A stretch of DNA of 26,487 nucleotides. Source: CAYSYY01 sp964576115 [NCBI: uncultured Gemmatimonadota bacterium] (GTDB taxonomy: Bacteria; Blakebacterota; Blakebacteria; Blakebacterales). The stretch is taken from the NCBI GenBank assembly GCA_964576115.1, contig CAZNUA010000048.1:1-26487 (forward strand), read 5' to 3'. This document shows, piece after piece, positions 16,709-24,489 of this stretch; the first letter of the stretch is position 1, and each line of letters starts with the position of its first letter. The notes beneath the pieces are model-generated. The model was not told the origin of the DNA, did not search any database, and saw nothing but the letters and a program-made list of their open reading frames with translations. Made by a program: the position numbers and the translations under genes.

Positions 16709-17434
16709 GTGGAAGCGACTGTCGCCATAGAAAGAATCGAGCCGGATCTTGCTCCGGTCCTGGCCCTGCTTGGCGTCCCCGGTTCCGACCGGTTGCACGC
16801 CGACGTCCGGGAGCTGATCGAGCAGAGCTATGCCCTCTTCTCCGACCTGGCTGTCGGACGGGGCCTGACTGAAACGATCGAGAGGGAGAGCTTCGCCGTG
16901 CTCTACCGCGGTGCCGGCCAGAACGACCCCGACACCCCGCTCGAGCACATTTTCCCAGGGGCCGAGGCCCTGGCGCTCTACGCCGTCACGATCGGAGCCG
17001 CAATCAGCGACGAGATTACAGGGCTCTTCGACAGGGGGGAGTATGCGGCCGGCTCGGTGCTCGATGCCGTCGCCTCGGCCGGGACCGAGCGTCTGGCCGA
17101 GGTGGTGCAGACCGACTGGCTCGAGCAACAGGGGCTCGGGGGAACACCCACCGCGGCCCGGGCCTCGCTGCGGTACAGTCCGGGCTATTGCGGGTGGCAC
17201 GTGAGCGGACAACGGGCGCTTTTCGATGCTCTCGAACCGGAACGGATCGGAATCGAGCTCTCGGAAAGCTCGCTGATGCAACCGATCAAATCAACCACCG
17301 GCGTGATCGTCACCGGCGCCCGGGAGCTGCATGTTTTCGACCCGGTCTTCCCCTGCTGCGCCGCCTGCGCCTGCCCGACCTGCCGGGAACGGATCAGAGA
17401 CCTTTTCGCACCAGAGAACGACAGCCCGAGCTGA
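16709..17434 (+). CDS. stand-alone methionine synthase (MetH) activation-domain protein
   Basis: This 241-residue protein matches the B12-dependent methionine synthase activation domain (MetH C-terminal module), which binds S-adenosylmethionine and helps re-methylate oxidised cob(II)alamin with an electron donor. The key block RYSPGYCGWHVSGQ starts at Arg155 and corresponds to the RPAPGY region of E. coli MetH. IGIELSESSLMQPIKSTTGV follows and is the usual second block of stand-alone versions. The C-terminus has five cysteines (216, 217, 220, 222, 225; PCCAACACPTC), suggesting a metal or Fe-S site or a conserved structural cluster. The start is uncertain: GTG at 16709 is the last reasonable one before conserved sequence, but its ribosome site is poor, and the frame is open to 16412. 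The stop TGA abuts the ATG of the corrinoid protein, so this is gene 1 of an operon. Confidence 0.85.
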   Translation: MEATVAIERIEPDLAPVLALLGVPGSDRLHADVRELIEQSYALFSDLAVGRGLTETIERESFAVLYRGAGQNDPDTPLEHIFPGAEALALYAVTIGAAISDEITGLFDRGEYAAGSVLDAVASAGTERLAEVVQTDWLEQQGLGGTPTAARASLRYSPGYCGWHVSGQRALFDALEPERIGIELSESSLMQPIKSTTGVIVTGARELHVFDPVFPCCAACACPTCRERIRDLFAPENDSPS

Positions 17435-18112
17435 ATGGATACAGAGATGGACCTCAACCCCCTGCTGCCGCAGATATCCGCCGCCCTCGAGACAGGCCGG
17501 CACGAGGACGTACGCACCCTGGTCAAGGCGGCGCTGGAGATCGACACCGCCCCTGAGATCGTACTCGATCAGGGCCTGATCCCCGGTATGAGCGTGGTCG
17601 GAGACCGCTTCCGGGACGGCGAGATCTTTCTGCCCGAGGTCCTGATTGCAGCCCGCGCCATGCATGCCGGACTCGATATCCTCAAGCCGCTCCTGGCAGC
17701 CAGTGACGCTCCCCGCCGCGGCAGGGTCGTCATCGGCACGGTGCGCGGCGATCTGCACGACATCGGCAAGAACCTGGTGGCAATCATGCTCGAGGGGGCC
17801 GGCTTTGATGTGATCGATCTGGGCACCGATGTGGCACCTGACGCATTTATCGACACCGCCGAGGCCGAGGGTGCCTCCGTGATCGCGATGAGCGCCTTGC
17901 TGACCACGACCATGACCGAGATGCAGAAGGTCGTGAACCGCCTGCACGAACGTCACCTGTCGACCGCTCACTGCACCATCGTGGGTGGGGCGCCGCTCAC
18001 GGCCGCCTTCGCCGAGAAGATCGGAGCCGATGCCTGGGCCGCCGACGCGCCCTCTGCGGTCGAGGAAGTAGTACGGCTCATCGGAACCTTCAAGCAGGGA
18101 AAAGGGGTATGA
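17435..18112 (+). CDS. corrinoid (cobalamin-binding) methyltransferase protein
   Basis: This 225-residue protein has an N-terminal helical cap domain (about 8-90; LDQGLIPGMSVVGDRFRDGE and FLPEVLIAARAMHAGLDIL) and a Rossmann-like B12-binding domain. The cobalt-ligand motif DLHDIG places His108 as the axial ligand, and GGAPLTAAFAEKIGADAW is the matching end of the fold. It carries a methyl group on cobalt between a donor methyltransferase and an acceptor. It equals the middle module of MetH and also resembles MtgC/MttC/MtbC-type corrinoid proteins. ATG immediately follows the previous stop; an in-frame ATG at 17447 is an alternative. The last codons overlap the next gene (ATGA), showing translational coupling with the homocysteine methyltransferase. 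Confidence 0.93.
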   Translation: MDTEMDLNPLLPQISAALETGRHEDVRTLVKAALEIDTAPEIVLDQGLIPGMSVVGDRFRDGEIFLPEVLIAARAMHAGLDILKPLLAASDAPRRGRVVIGTVRGDLHDIGKNLVAIMLEGAGFDVIDLGTDVAPDAFIDTAEAEGASVIAMSALLTTTMTEMQKVVNRLHERHLSTAHCTIVGGAPLTAAFAEKIGADAWAADAPSAVEEVVRLIGTFKQGKGV

Positions 18113-18999
18113 AACCTCTGCTCGAACGGATTGGAGCCGGTGAGATCATCGTCTGCGACGGAGCCTGGGGGACTACCATCCAGAGCGGCCCCGGGTATGA
18201 GAAGTGTCCCGAGGAGGTGAATCTCTCGGACCCGGAATTTTTAACCGCGACCGCTGCGGCTTTCATCGAGGCGGGAGCCGAGATCGTCACGACCAATACC
18301 TTCGGGGGCTCGCCTCTCAAACTGGCGCCGGCCGGGCTCGATGAACGCACCGCCGAGATCAACGAGCGAGCCGTGCAGGCGGCCCGTGCTGCAGCCGGAG
18401 AGCAGGTCCTGGTGGCCGGTTCCTGCGGTCCCTCGGGGAAACTGCTCGTCACCGGCGACGTGTCCCCCGAAGATCTGGAAGAGAATTTCGAGCGCCAGAT
18501 GACGAGCCTGGCCGAAGCCGGCGCCGATCTCTTCATCATCGAGACCATGACCGATCTGATCGAGGCCACGATTGCAGTACGCACAGCCCGCCGGATCGCA
18601 CCCGAAAAGCCGGTGGTCGCGACCATGACCTTCGATCCGACCCCGCAGGGGTTCCGTACCATCATGGGTGTTTCGATCGAGGAGAGTATCACCCGCCTGC
18701 TCGAGGCCGGGGCCGATATCATCGGTTCGAACTGCGGCCACGGTATGATTACCCTGATCGAGGTGGCACGGGATTTCGGGCGGCTGACCGACGCTCCCCT
18801 CATTATCCAGCCCAACGCCGGAATCCCGAGCCTGGAAGACGAGGGCGTCGTCTATCCGGAAACACCCGAAGCTTTCGCCGCCGGCGTGCCCGATCTGCTG
18901 GCCGCCGGCGTGGCGATCATCGGCGGCTGCTGCGGCAGCACGCCCGCACACATCAGGGCGCTCAGCGAGGCGGTGCGGGCCCGGTCGGGAGCAGCCTGA
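18109..18999 (+). CDS. homocysteine S-methyltransferase (MetH N-terminal module-like)
   Basis: This 296-residue TIM-barrel protein is of the homocysteine methyltransferase family. It opens with CDGAWGTTIQ, and TTNTFGGSPLKLA is the expected loop after strand 2. The zinc ligands are Cys209 (GSNCGHG) and Cys274/Cys275 (IGGCCGSTP). The domain binds homocysteine thiolate and accepts a methyl group to form methionine. The length fits the Hcy domain alone, with no pterin-binding or cobalamin domains fused. The start ATG at 18109 overlaps the corrinoid gene's stop (ATGA). With the corrinoid and activation proteins it rebuilds MetH except for the methyltetrahydrofolate module. Specificity for S-methylmethionine is less likely because a corrinoid partner is adjacent. 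Confidence 0.9.
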   Translation: MKPLLERIGAGEIIVCDGAWGTTIQSGPGYEKCPEEVNLSDPEFLTATAAAFIEAGAEIVTTNTFGGSPLKLAPAGLDERTAEINERAVQAARAAAGEQVLVAGSCGPSGKLLVTGDVSPEDLEENFERQMTSLAEAGADLFIIETMTDLIEATIAVRTARRIAPEKPVVATMTFDPTPQGFRTIMGVSIEESITRLLEAGADIIGSNCGHGMITLIEVARDFGRLTDAPLIIQPNAGIPSLEDEGVVYPETPEAFAAGVPDLLAAGVAIIGGCCGSTPAHIRALSEAVRARSGAA

Positions 19000-19016
19000 A
19001 CAGGGAGGCAAGGGCG

Positions 19017-20504
19017 ATGACCGACGAACGCACGGCCCGAGACAGCATGGGCGAGATCGCCGTACCCGCCGCAGCGTACTGGGATGCGCAGACTGCCCGG
19101 GCGCGACAGAATTTCCCCATCTCGGGAACAACACCCCTGCCCGCCTTCGTTCGGGCGGGCGGAACCGTCAAATGGGCCACGGCCTCGGCCAATACCGAAC
19201 TCGGTCTCCTCGATCCCGAACTCGGGCGGGCCATTATCCGGGCCGCCGGGGAGGTCGCAGCGGGAGAACTGGCGGATGAGTTCGTGGTCGACATCTTCCA
19301 GGCCGGGGCCGGCACCAGCCATCACATGAACCTCAACGAGGTCCTGGCCAGCCGGGCGGCCGAGATTCTGGGGGGCGAGCGGGGCGATTTCTCCCGTGTA
19401 CATCCCAACGACCACGTCAACTTCGGACAGAGCACCAACGACGTCATACCCACCATCATCAGGATTGCGGCTCTGAACCTGAGCAGAGTCCTGCTCGAGA
19501 ACCTCGACCGGCTGGCCGAGGCTTTCTCGGAGAAAGCCGGCCAATTCGACGAGGTCCTGAAGAGCGGGCGTACCCACCTGCAGGACGCCGTCCCCGTCCG
19601 GCTGGGTCAGGAGTTCGCCGCCTGGGCGGCGACCCTGCGGGAGAGCCGGGACGGGATCGCCCGCGCCCGGTGCGACTGTACCGTTCTGGGAATCGGAGGG
19701 TCGGCCACGGGGACCGGCCTGAATACCGATCCAGCCTACCGCAACCTGGTCTGCCGCCTGCTCTCCGACCGGCTGGGCGAGGAACTCACCCCGGCCGGGG
19801 ATCTGCACGCGGCGATGCAGAGCATGCTGCCGCTGGTACAGCTCTCCGGTTCACTCCGGGCCCTGGCGGTCGAGGTCGGGCGTATCTGCAACGATCTACG
19901 CCTGATGGCCAGCGGACCGCGGACCGGCCTGAGTGAAATCGAACTGCCCCCGGTTCAGCCGGGTTCGAGCATCATGCCGGGCAAGGTCAATCCGGTCATC
20001 TGCGAGATGACCAACCAGGTCTGCTTCCAGGTCATGGGTAGCGATCACGTCATCGCCCTGGCAGCCCAGGCCGGGCAGTTCGAACTGAACGTCATGATGC
20101 CGATCCTGGGGCACAATCTGCTCTGGAGCCTGCAGATCATGGCCAGTGCGCTGGACGTCCTGACCTCCCGGTGCGTACGCGGTATCACCGCCAACCGGGA
20201 GCGCTGTGCCGAATACGCCGCCCGCACGCTGGGCATCGTCACCGCCTTGAATCCCTGCCTGGGGTACGACGCTGCCTCTGAAATCGCCCGGGAAGCGGTC
20301 CGCTCGGGCCGGAGTGTCGAGGCGGTTCTGCGCCAGACCGGACTCCTGAGCGAGACCGAGATCGCCGAGATGCTCGATCCCCAGGCCATGACCGAGCCGG
20401 GCATCCCGACCTGCCGGGAAGCCGACCGGGCTCCGGTCTGGGAAAAACTCGAGGCTCTGAAAAGGAAGGCCGCCGGAGCGGGAGACAATCGGGCGGCGCC
20501 GTGA
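19017..20504 (+). CDS. aspartase/fumarase-superfamily lyase, probably aspartate ammonia-lyase
   Basis: This 495-residue enzyme of the class II fumarase/aspartase superfamily contains the signature GSSIMPGKVN (316-325) with catalytic Ser318, the GRTHLQDAVPVRLGQEF block (184-200), and HPNDHVNFGQSTNDV (129-143). It acts as a cytosolic homotetramer, adding or removing ammonia or water across fumarate. AGAGTSHHMNLNEVL, NQVCFQVMGSD and AAQAGQFELNVM look more like aspartase than fumarase, which usually has GSGTQTNMN and GASGNFELNVF. The two activities cannot be separated with certainty by eye. GGAGG lies 8 bases before the ATG and 17 bases separate it from the methyltransferase gene, so it is probably co-transcribed. 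Its link to the methyl transfer genes is unclear; aspartate supplies the carbon skeleton of homocysteine. Confidence 0.85.
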   Translation: MTDERTARDSMGEIAVPAAAYWDAQTARARQNFPISGTTPLPAFVRAGGTVKWATASANTELGLLDPELGRAIIRAAGEVAAGELADEFVVDIFQAGAGTSHHMNLNEVLASRAAEILGGERGDFSRVHPNDHVNFGQSTNDVIPTIIRIAALNLSRVLLENLDRLAEAFSEKAGQFDEVLKSGRTHLQDAVPVRLGQEFAAWAATLRESRDGIARARCDCTVLGIGGSATGTGLNTDPAYRNLVCRLLSDRLGEELTPAGDLHAAMQSMLPLVQLSGSLRALAVEVGRICNDLRLMASGPRTGLSEIELPPVQPGSSIMPGKVNPVICEMTNQVCFQVMGSDHVIALAAQAGQFELNVMMPILGHNLLWSLQIMASALDVLTSRCVRGITANRERCAEYAARTLGIVTALNPCLGYDAASEIAREAVRSGRSVEAVLRQTGLLSETEIAEMLDPQAMTEPGIPTCREADRAPVWEKLEALKRKAAGAGDNRAAP

Positions 20505-20528
20505 GATCGATTGCGGCCAGGCCCGGGA

Positions 20529-22943
20529 TTACTCCGATCTCAGGGCCTTGACCGGATCGACGCTGGTCGCCCGCCGGGCCGGGAGCCAGCTCGCGAACAA
20601 GGTCAGCAGCGCCAGCCCGGCAGTGACGCAGGCGTACACGACCGGATCACCGGGATCAACCCCGTAGAGGATGCTCTCGAGCACGCGCATGGTGGCCCAG
20701 GCGACTGCCAGCCCGATCGAGAGTCCGATCGCCAGCAACAGCGCTCCCCGTCCCAGAACCAACCGCACGACATCCCCACTGCCCGCACCCAGAGCGAGCC
20801 TGATGCCGAATTCATGCACCCGCTGTGACACGGTCCAAGCCACCACCCCGTAGACCCCGACCACCGCCAGCACCAGTGCCACGACACTGAAGATGCTGAA
20901 GAGCCAGGCGTAGAGCGGCACCTCCCAGTTGGCTTCCTCCACGACCTGCTCCATCGTCCTGAGCGCAAAGAGAGGCAAATCGGAATCCTCGGCCCAGATC
21001 GCCTCGCGGACCGCCCCGGCGAGAGCGAGCGGTTCACGTTCGGTCCGCACCACGTAGCATCCACCCCGGACCACCCCCGGCTGCAATGGGTAGTACACAC
21101 AGGGCCGCGGCGCCCGGTTCAGGTTCCGCTGGTGCACGTCGGCCACCAGACCCACGACCTGGTACCAGCCCCCCTCTTCGGGGTCGCGGGAAAAACGCAG
21201 CCAGCGGCCCAGGGGATCCTGCCCCGGCCAGCAGACTCCGGCCAAATGCTCGTTCACGATCGCGATTTGGGAGGCACCGGCCAGCAGATCGTAGTCGGTC
21301 ACGTCCCGCCCTTTGAGTAAGGGGATCTGCATCGTTCTGAAATAATCGGGCATGATCGCCCGCACGTTGGTCGTCGTCCGGGCGTCGGCGTTGGGATCTT
21401 CGGTGTCCCAGTATACCCGGCGGGCCGTATTGGCGTCGCTCATGGGCAGGTGAGAAATGAGGGACGTCCCGGTTACCCCCGGGATCGTCCCGATACGCTC
21501 GAGGGTGCTTTCGAAGAAAAGTGTCGGTTCTCCCCCGGTCCAGTACCGGCCGGCCTCGAGTTCTACCCGCAGGGTCAGAAGGTCGCTGCGCTCGAATCCC
21601 GGATGCACCAGGCGGGTCTTCATGAAACCCTTGATCATGAGACCGGCCGCAACCAGAACCACCAGCGCCAGGGCAACCTCGAAGGTGACCAGGAATGATC
21701 TGAACCAGCCCATGCGGGTACCGCCGCTGATCCGGGACGTCCCCTCGGCCAGCCCCTGATTCAAATCGGTTTTCATGGCCTGCAGAGCCGGCACGATCCC
21801 GAAGATGATGCCACACAGACCGGTGATGAGAATCAGGCCGGCCACGACCTGCGGTTTGATGCTGAAATCGAGATAATACGGGATTTCGACCGGCACCCCG
21901 CGCAGGACCAGGTCGCGCCCCACACCACCCAACAAGATCCCCACCGTCCCGCCGAGCAGAGCCAGCATGATGCTCTCGATCAGAAGCTGGCGCAGCACCC
22001 GCCAGCGTCCGGCTCCCAGCGCGGCCCGGATAGCGATCTCCCGCTCCCGGGCCGTGGCCCGGGCCAGGAGCAGGTTGGCCACATTGGCACAGGCCAGCAG
22101 GAGCACGAAACAGACGATGCCGTAGAGAATGAGAATCGGTTCCCGGATATCATCGACCAGGTCGTCCTTGGCACTGCGCACCAGGGGTCCGAGTCCTTCG
22201 TTGGTTTCGAGGTGCGCACGTGCCAGCCCGACACTCACAGCAGTCAGGTCCGCCCTGAGGTCGTCGCGCCGATAGCCTTCTTTCAGGCGGGCGATCACGT
22301 CCAGGAAATGGTGTCCCCAGGTGTGTTGTGGCTGCGGCTGGAAAGCCGTCCAGATGACAGCCGTGCCGGGAAAGGCGAAACCGGGCGGCATGAGGCCGAT
22401 GACCATATGCGGCCGGTCGTTCAGAGAGATCGTTTCTCCGATCACCTCCTCGTCACCGCCGAACAGACGCTGCCAGATTCCCCACCCCAGCAGAGCGACC
22501 TCCGGCGCGCCAGGCTCGCAGTCTTCGGCTCGGATCGTACGACCGGCCAGCGGTTCCACCTGCAGGACGTCATCGAGCAGACCGGCGGTCACCGCCGCTC
22601 CTTCGAGCCGTTCGGGACGGCCCCGGCCGACGAGGGAAAAACGCTGCCAATCGAGAGCGGCCAGGGCTTCGCTGGTTCGACTCTGTTCCCGCCAGGCGAT
22701 AAAGTCGGGCCAGGTCACCGAAGTGCGGTCCCACTGCCGCGAGGGAGCGGTCTGATAGACCGCCATGAGGCGCCGGGCCTGCGGAAAAGGGAGTGGATCG
22801 ATGAGGACTTCGTAGAAGAAGGTGAACATGGTGGCATTGGCGCCGATACCCAGACCCAGACAGAGAACAGCCGCGACGGTGAAGAGAGGGTTCCGGATCA
22901 GCATCCGGAAGCCGTAGCGGATATCGTGGAAGAGTGCTTTCAC
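20529..22943 (-). CDS. ADOP-4: MacB/FtsX-type orphan permease without prefix or PadR partner
   Basis: This protein is about 804 residues and begins directly with the permease module (HDIRYGFRMLIRNPLFTVAA, then LGLGIGANATMFTFFYEVL), lacking the soluble prefixes of ADOP-1 to -3. Two MacB/FtsX units follow, with the middle block NVANLLLARATAREREIAIR and C-terminus ARRATSVDPVKALRSE. It is an inner-membrane protein with two periplasmic domains; cargo unknown. No PadR gene lies upstream: the neighbouring gene is the divergent APC permease. The start is uncertain. The GTG at 22941-22943 has GAGGTG 9 bases upstream and is preferred; a GTG at 22953-22955 would add four residues. It converges with the lyase gene, with a 24-base gap holding no clear terminator. 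Confidence 0.9.
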   Translation of the reverse strand: MKALFHDIRYGFRMLIRNPLFTVAAVLCLGLGIGANATMFTFFYEVLIDPLPFPQARRLMAVYQTAPSRQWDRTSVTWPDFIAWREQSRTSEALAALDWQRFSLVGRGRPERLEGAAVTAGLLDDVLQVEPLAGRTIRAEDCEPGAPEVALLGWGIWQRLFGGDEEVIGETISLNDRPHMVIGLMPPGFAFPGTAVIWTAFQPQPQHTWGHHFLDVIARLKEGYRRDDLRADLTAVSVGLARAHLETNEGLGPLVRSAKDDLVDDIREPILILYGIVCFVLLLACANVANLLLARATAREREIAIRAALGAGRWRVLRQLLIESIMLALLGGTVGILLGGVGRDLVLRGVPVEIPYYLDFSIKPQVVAGLILITGLCGIIFGIVPALQAMKTDLNQGLAEGTSRISGGTRMGWFRSFLVTFEVALALVVLVAAGLMIKGFMKTRLVHPGFERSDLLTLRVELEAGRYWTGGEPTLFFESTLERIGTIPGVTGTSLISHLPMSDANTARRVYWDTEDPNADARTTTNVRAIMPDYFRTMQIPLLKGRDVTDYDLLAGASQIAIVNEHLAGVCWPGQDPLGRWLRFSRDPEEGGWYQVVGLVADVHQRNLNRAPRPCVYYPLQPGVVRGGCYVVRTEREPLALAGAVREAIWAEDSDLPLFALRTMEQVVEEANWEVPLYAWLFSIFSVVALVLAVVGVYGVVAWTVSQRVHEFGIRLALGAGSGDVVRLVLGRGALLLAIGLSIGLAVAWATMRVLESILYGVDPGDPVVYACVTAGLALLTLFASWLPARRATSVDPVKALRSE

Positions 22944-23100
22944 AATCCCGGCCACCTCTGCTCATATACTCGCACCTGCACGATCTGACTTCGATCATAC
23001 TCCGGGATCATAACGGCGTCCCGTTCCTATCTGGACGGAAGAGCCAACCGGAGAGTTGCACCCGATTATGTGGTATGGTATCTGCTCGGGAACGTCACAC

Positions 23101-23129
23101 ATGCCCACCCGAATTTTCCGGACGGGCAT
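23101..23129 (+). promoter_or_regulatory. imperfect inverted repeat in the APC permease leader
   Basis: ATGCCC plus CCG (23101-23111) pairs with CGG plus GGGCAT (23119-23129) around a short A/T-rich loop, with one internal 2x2 mismatch. It ends 43 bases before the APC start codon. It may be a leader hairpin or operator; no direct evidence of function. Confidence 0.25.
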
Positions 23130-23172
23130 TGGCTCGCAACGACCCGACGGGCAGGAGCAACGGACAACGGCC

Positions 23173-24489
23173 ATGACCGAACTCAGACGCGAACTCACTC
23201 TCTACGGGCTGACCATGGTCGCGATAGGATCCTGTATCGGTTCCGGTATCTTCCTGACCCCGGCCCAGATCGCCTCGGTGCTTCCTGCGCCCCTGTTGAT
23301 CCTGCTCGTCTGGGCCCTGGGCGGACTGATCACGCTCACGGGCGCTCTGACGTTCGCCGAACTCGGCGCCATGTTCCCGCAGGCGGGAGGGGTATACGTC
23401 TACCTGAAGGAGGCCTGGGGGGAACTGCCCGGTTTCCTCTACGGCTGGGCCTATCTGCTGATCATCACGTCGGGGGCGATCGCGGCATTGACGATCGCCT
23501 TCGCTCAATACCTGGCTTTCCTGGTTCCACTGGGACCGAACGGCATTACTGTCACCGCCATCGGGGCCATCATCGTCGTCACGGCCGTGAATATCGTGCG
23601 GGTGAAGGCGGGGGAGATTTTTTCAAATATTTTCACCGGGCTGAAACTGCTCGGCGTACTCGGCCTGATTGCAGTCGGTCTCCTGGGGGGGAAAAGCGCC
23701 ACGCTGGCGGCGCCTCCACCGACGGCACCGGCTGCCGGCACCACCCCGTTGCTGGCCGGGTTCGGCCTGGCCCTGATCGGAGTGCTCTGGTCGTACGGTG
23801 GCTGGCAGCACGCTTCCTTCGTCGCCGGTGAAGCCCGCGATCCCCGCCGGGCGGTTCCCCTGGCCATGGTCGGAGGGGCGCTCGTGGTTTCAGCCGCCTA
23901 CCTGCTGAGCAATCTGGCCTATCTCTTTCTGCTGCCGGTGGATCAGATCGCAGTCTCGAACAGCGTGGCGGCCGACGCCGTATCGACGATCATTCCCTTC
24001 GGCGGCAGCGTTATCGCCATTGTCATCGCCCTCTCGGTTTTCGGAACGGCCGGTATTTACACTCTCTCGGCACCGCGCATCTACTACGCCATGGCCGACG
24101 ATGGTCTCTTCTTCAGGGCTCTGGCAAAGGTCCATCCCCGCTTCCGCACGCCGGTCAACGCCATTGTGACCCAGTCGGCGTGGGCGATTCTGCTGCTGCT
24201 CTTCTGGGGAACTTTCGAGGACGTCATCACCTACGTGGTCTTCACCGACTGGCTTTTCTTCGCCCTGACCGGAGCCGGGGTTTTGATCCTGCGCCGCCGG
24301 CGTCCCGAAGCCAAACGCCCATACCGGGTTTTCGGATACCCCGTCACACCAATCATCTTCGTCACCATCTCGGGTTTCTTCGTGATCAATACCCTGATCG
24401 AACGCCCTCTTCACGCCCTGGCCGGCCTGATCCTCATGGGCCTGGGAGTCGTTGCATACTTTGCTTTCCGGAGCCGGGTCAGTTCTTGA
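23173..24489 (+). CDS. APC-family amino-acid permease
   Basis: This 438-residue membrane protein has about 12 helices. The first helix carries the APC signature GSCIGSGIFLTP (unwound substrate-binding segment), followed by LTFAELGAMFPQAGGVYVYL, the conserved helix 2-3 region. Helix 6 shows LWSYGGWQHASFVAGEARDP. The C-terminal RRRRPEAKRPYRVFGYPVTP is typical of LAT-like bacterial transporters. It should move an amino acid or amine across the inner membrane by exchange or cation symport; the substrate cannot be told. The frame is open to an ATG at 23056, but alignment to family starts favours MTELRREL at 23173; the nearest GGAG is 15 bases away, a weak site. The 3' end overlaps the convergent regulator gene by 11 bases. 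Confidence 0.9.
   Translation: MTELRRELTLYGLTMVAIGSCIGSGIFLTPAQIASVLPAPLLILLVWALGGLITLTGALTFAELGAMFPQAGGVYVYLKEAWGELPGFLYGWAYLLIITSGAIAALTIAFAQYLAFLVPLGPNGITVTAIGAIIVVTAVNIVRVKAGEIFSNIFTGLKLLGVLGLIAVGLLGGKSATLAAPPPTAPAAGTTPLLAGFGLALIGVLWSYGGWQHASFVAGEARDPRRAVPLAMVGGALVVSAAYLLSNLAYLFLLPVDQIAVSNSVAADAVSTIIPFGGSVIAIVIALSVFGTAGIYTLSAPRIYYAMADDGLFFRALAKVHPRFRTPVNAIVTQSAWAILLLLFWGTFEDVITYVVFTDWLFFALTGAGVLILRRRRPEAKRPYRVFGYPVTPIIFVTISGFFVINTLIERPLHALAGLILMGLGVVAYFAFRSRVSS

Noticed and set aside
16570-16728. Upstream extension of the ANKH-like gene to an ATG at 16728
   Set aside because: The added sequence is charged and unlike the family, and it crosses the start of the divergent operon.
19017-20504. 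Naming the lyase fumarase (fumC)
   Set aside because: The signature is shared by fumarase and aspartase. Several blocks lean towards aspartase, so I left the symbol empty.
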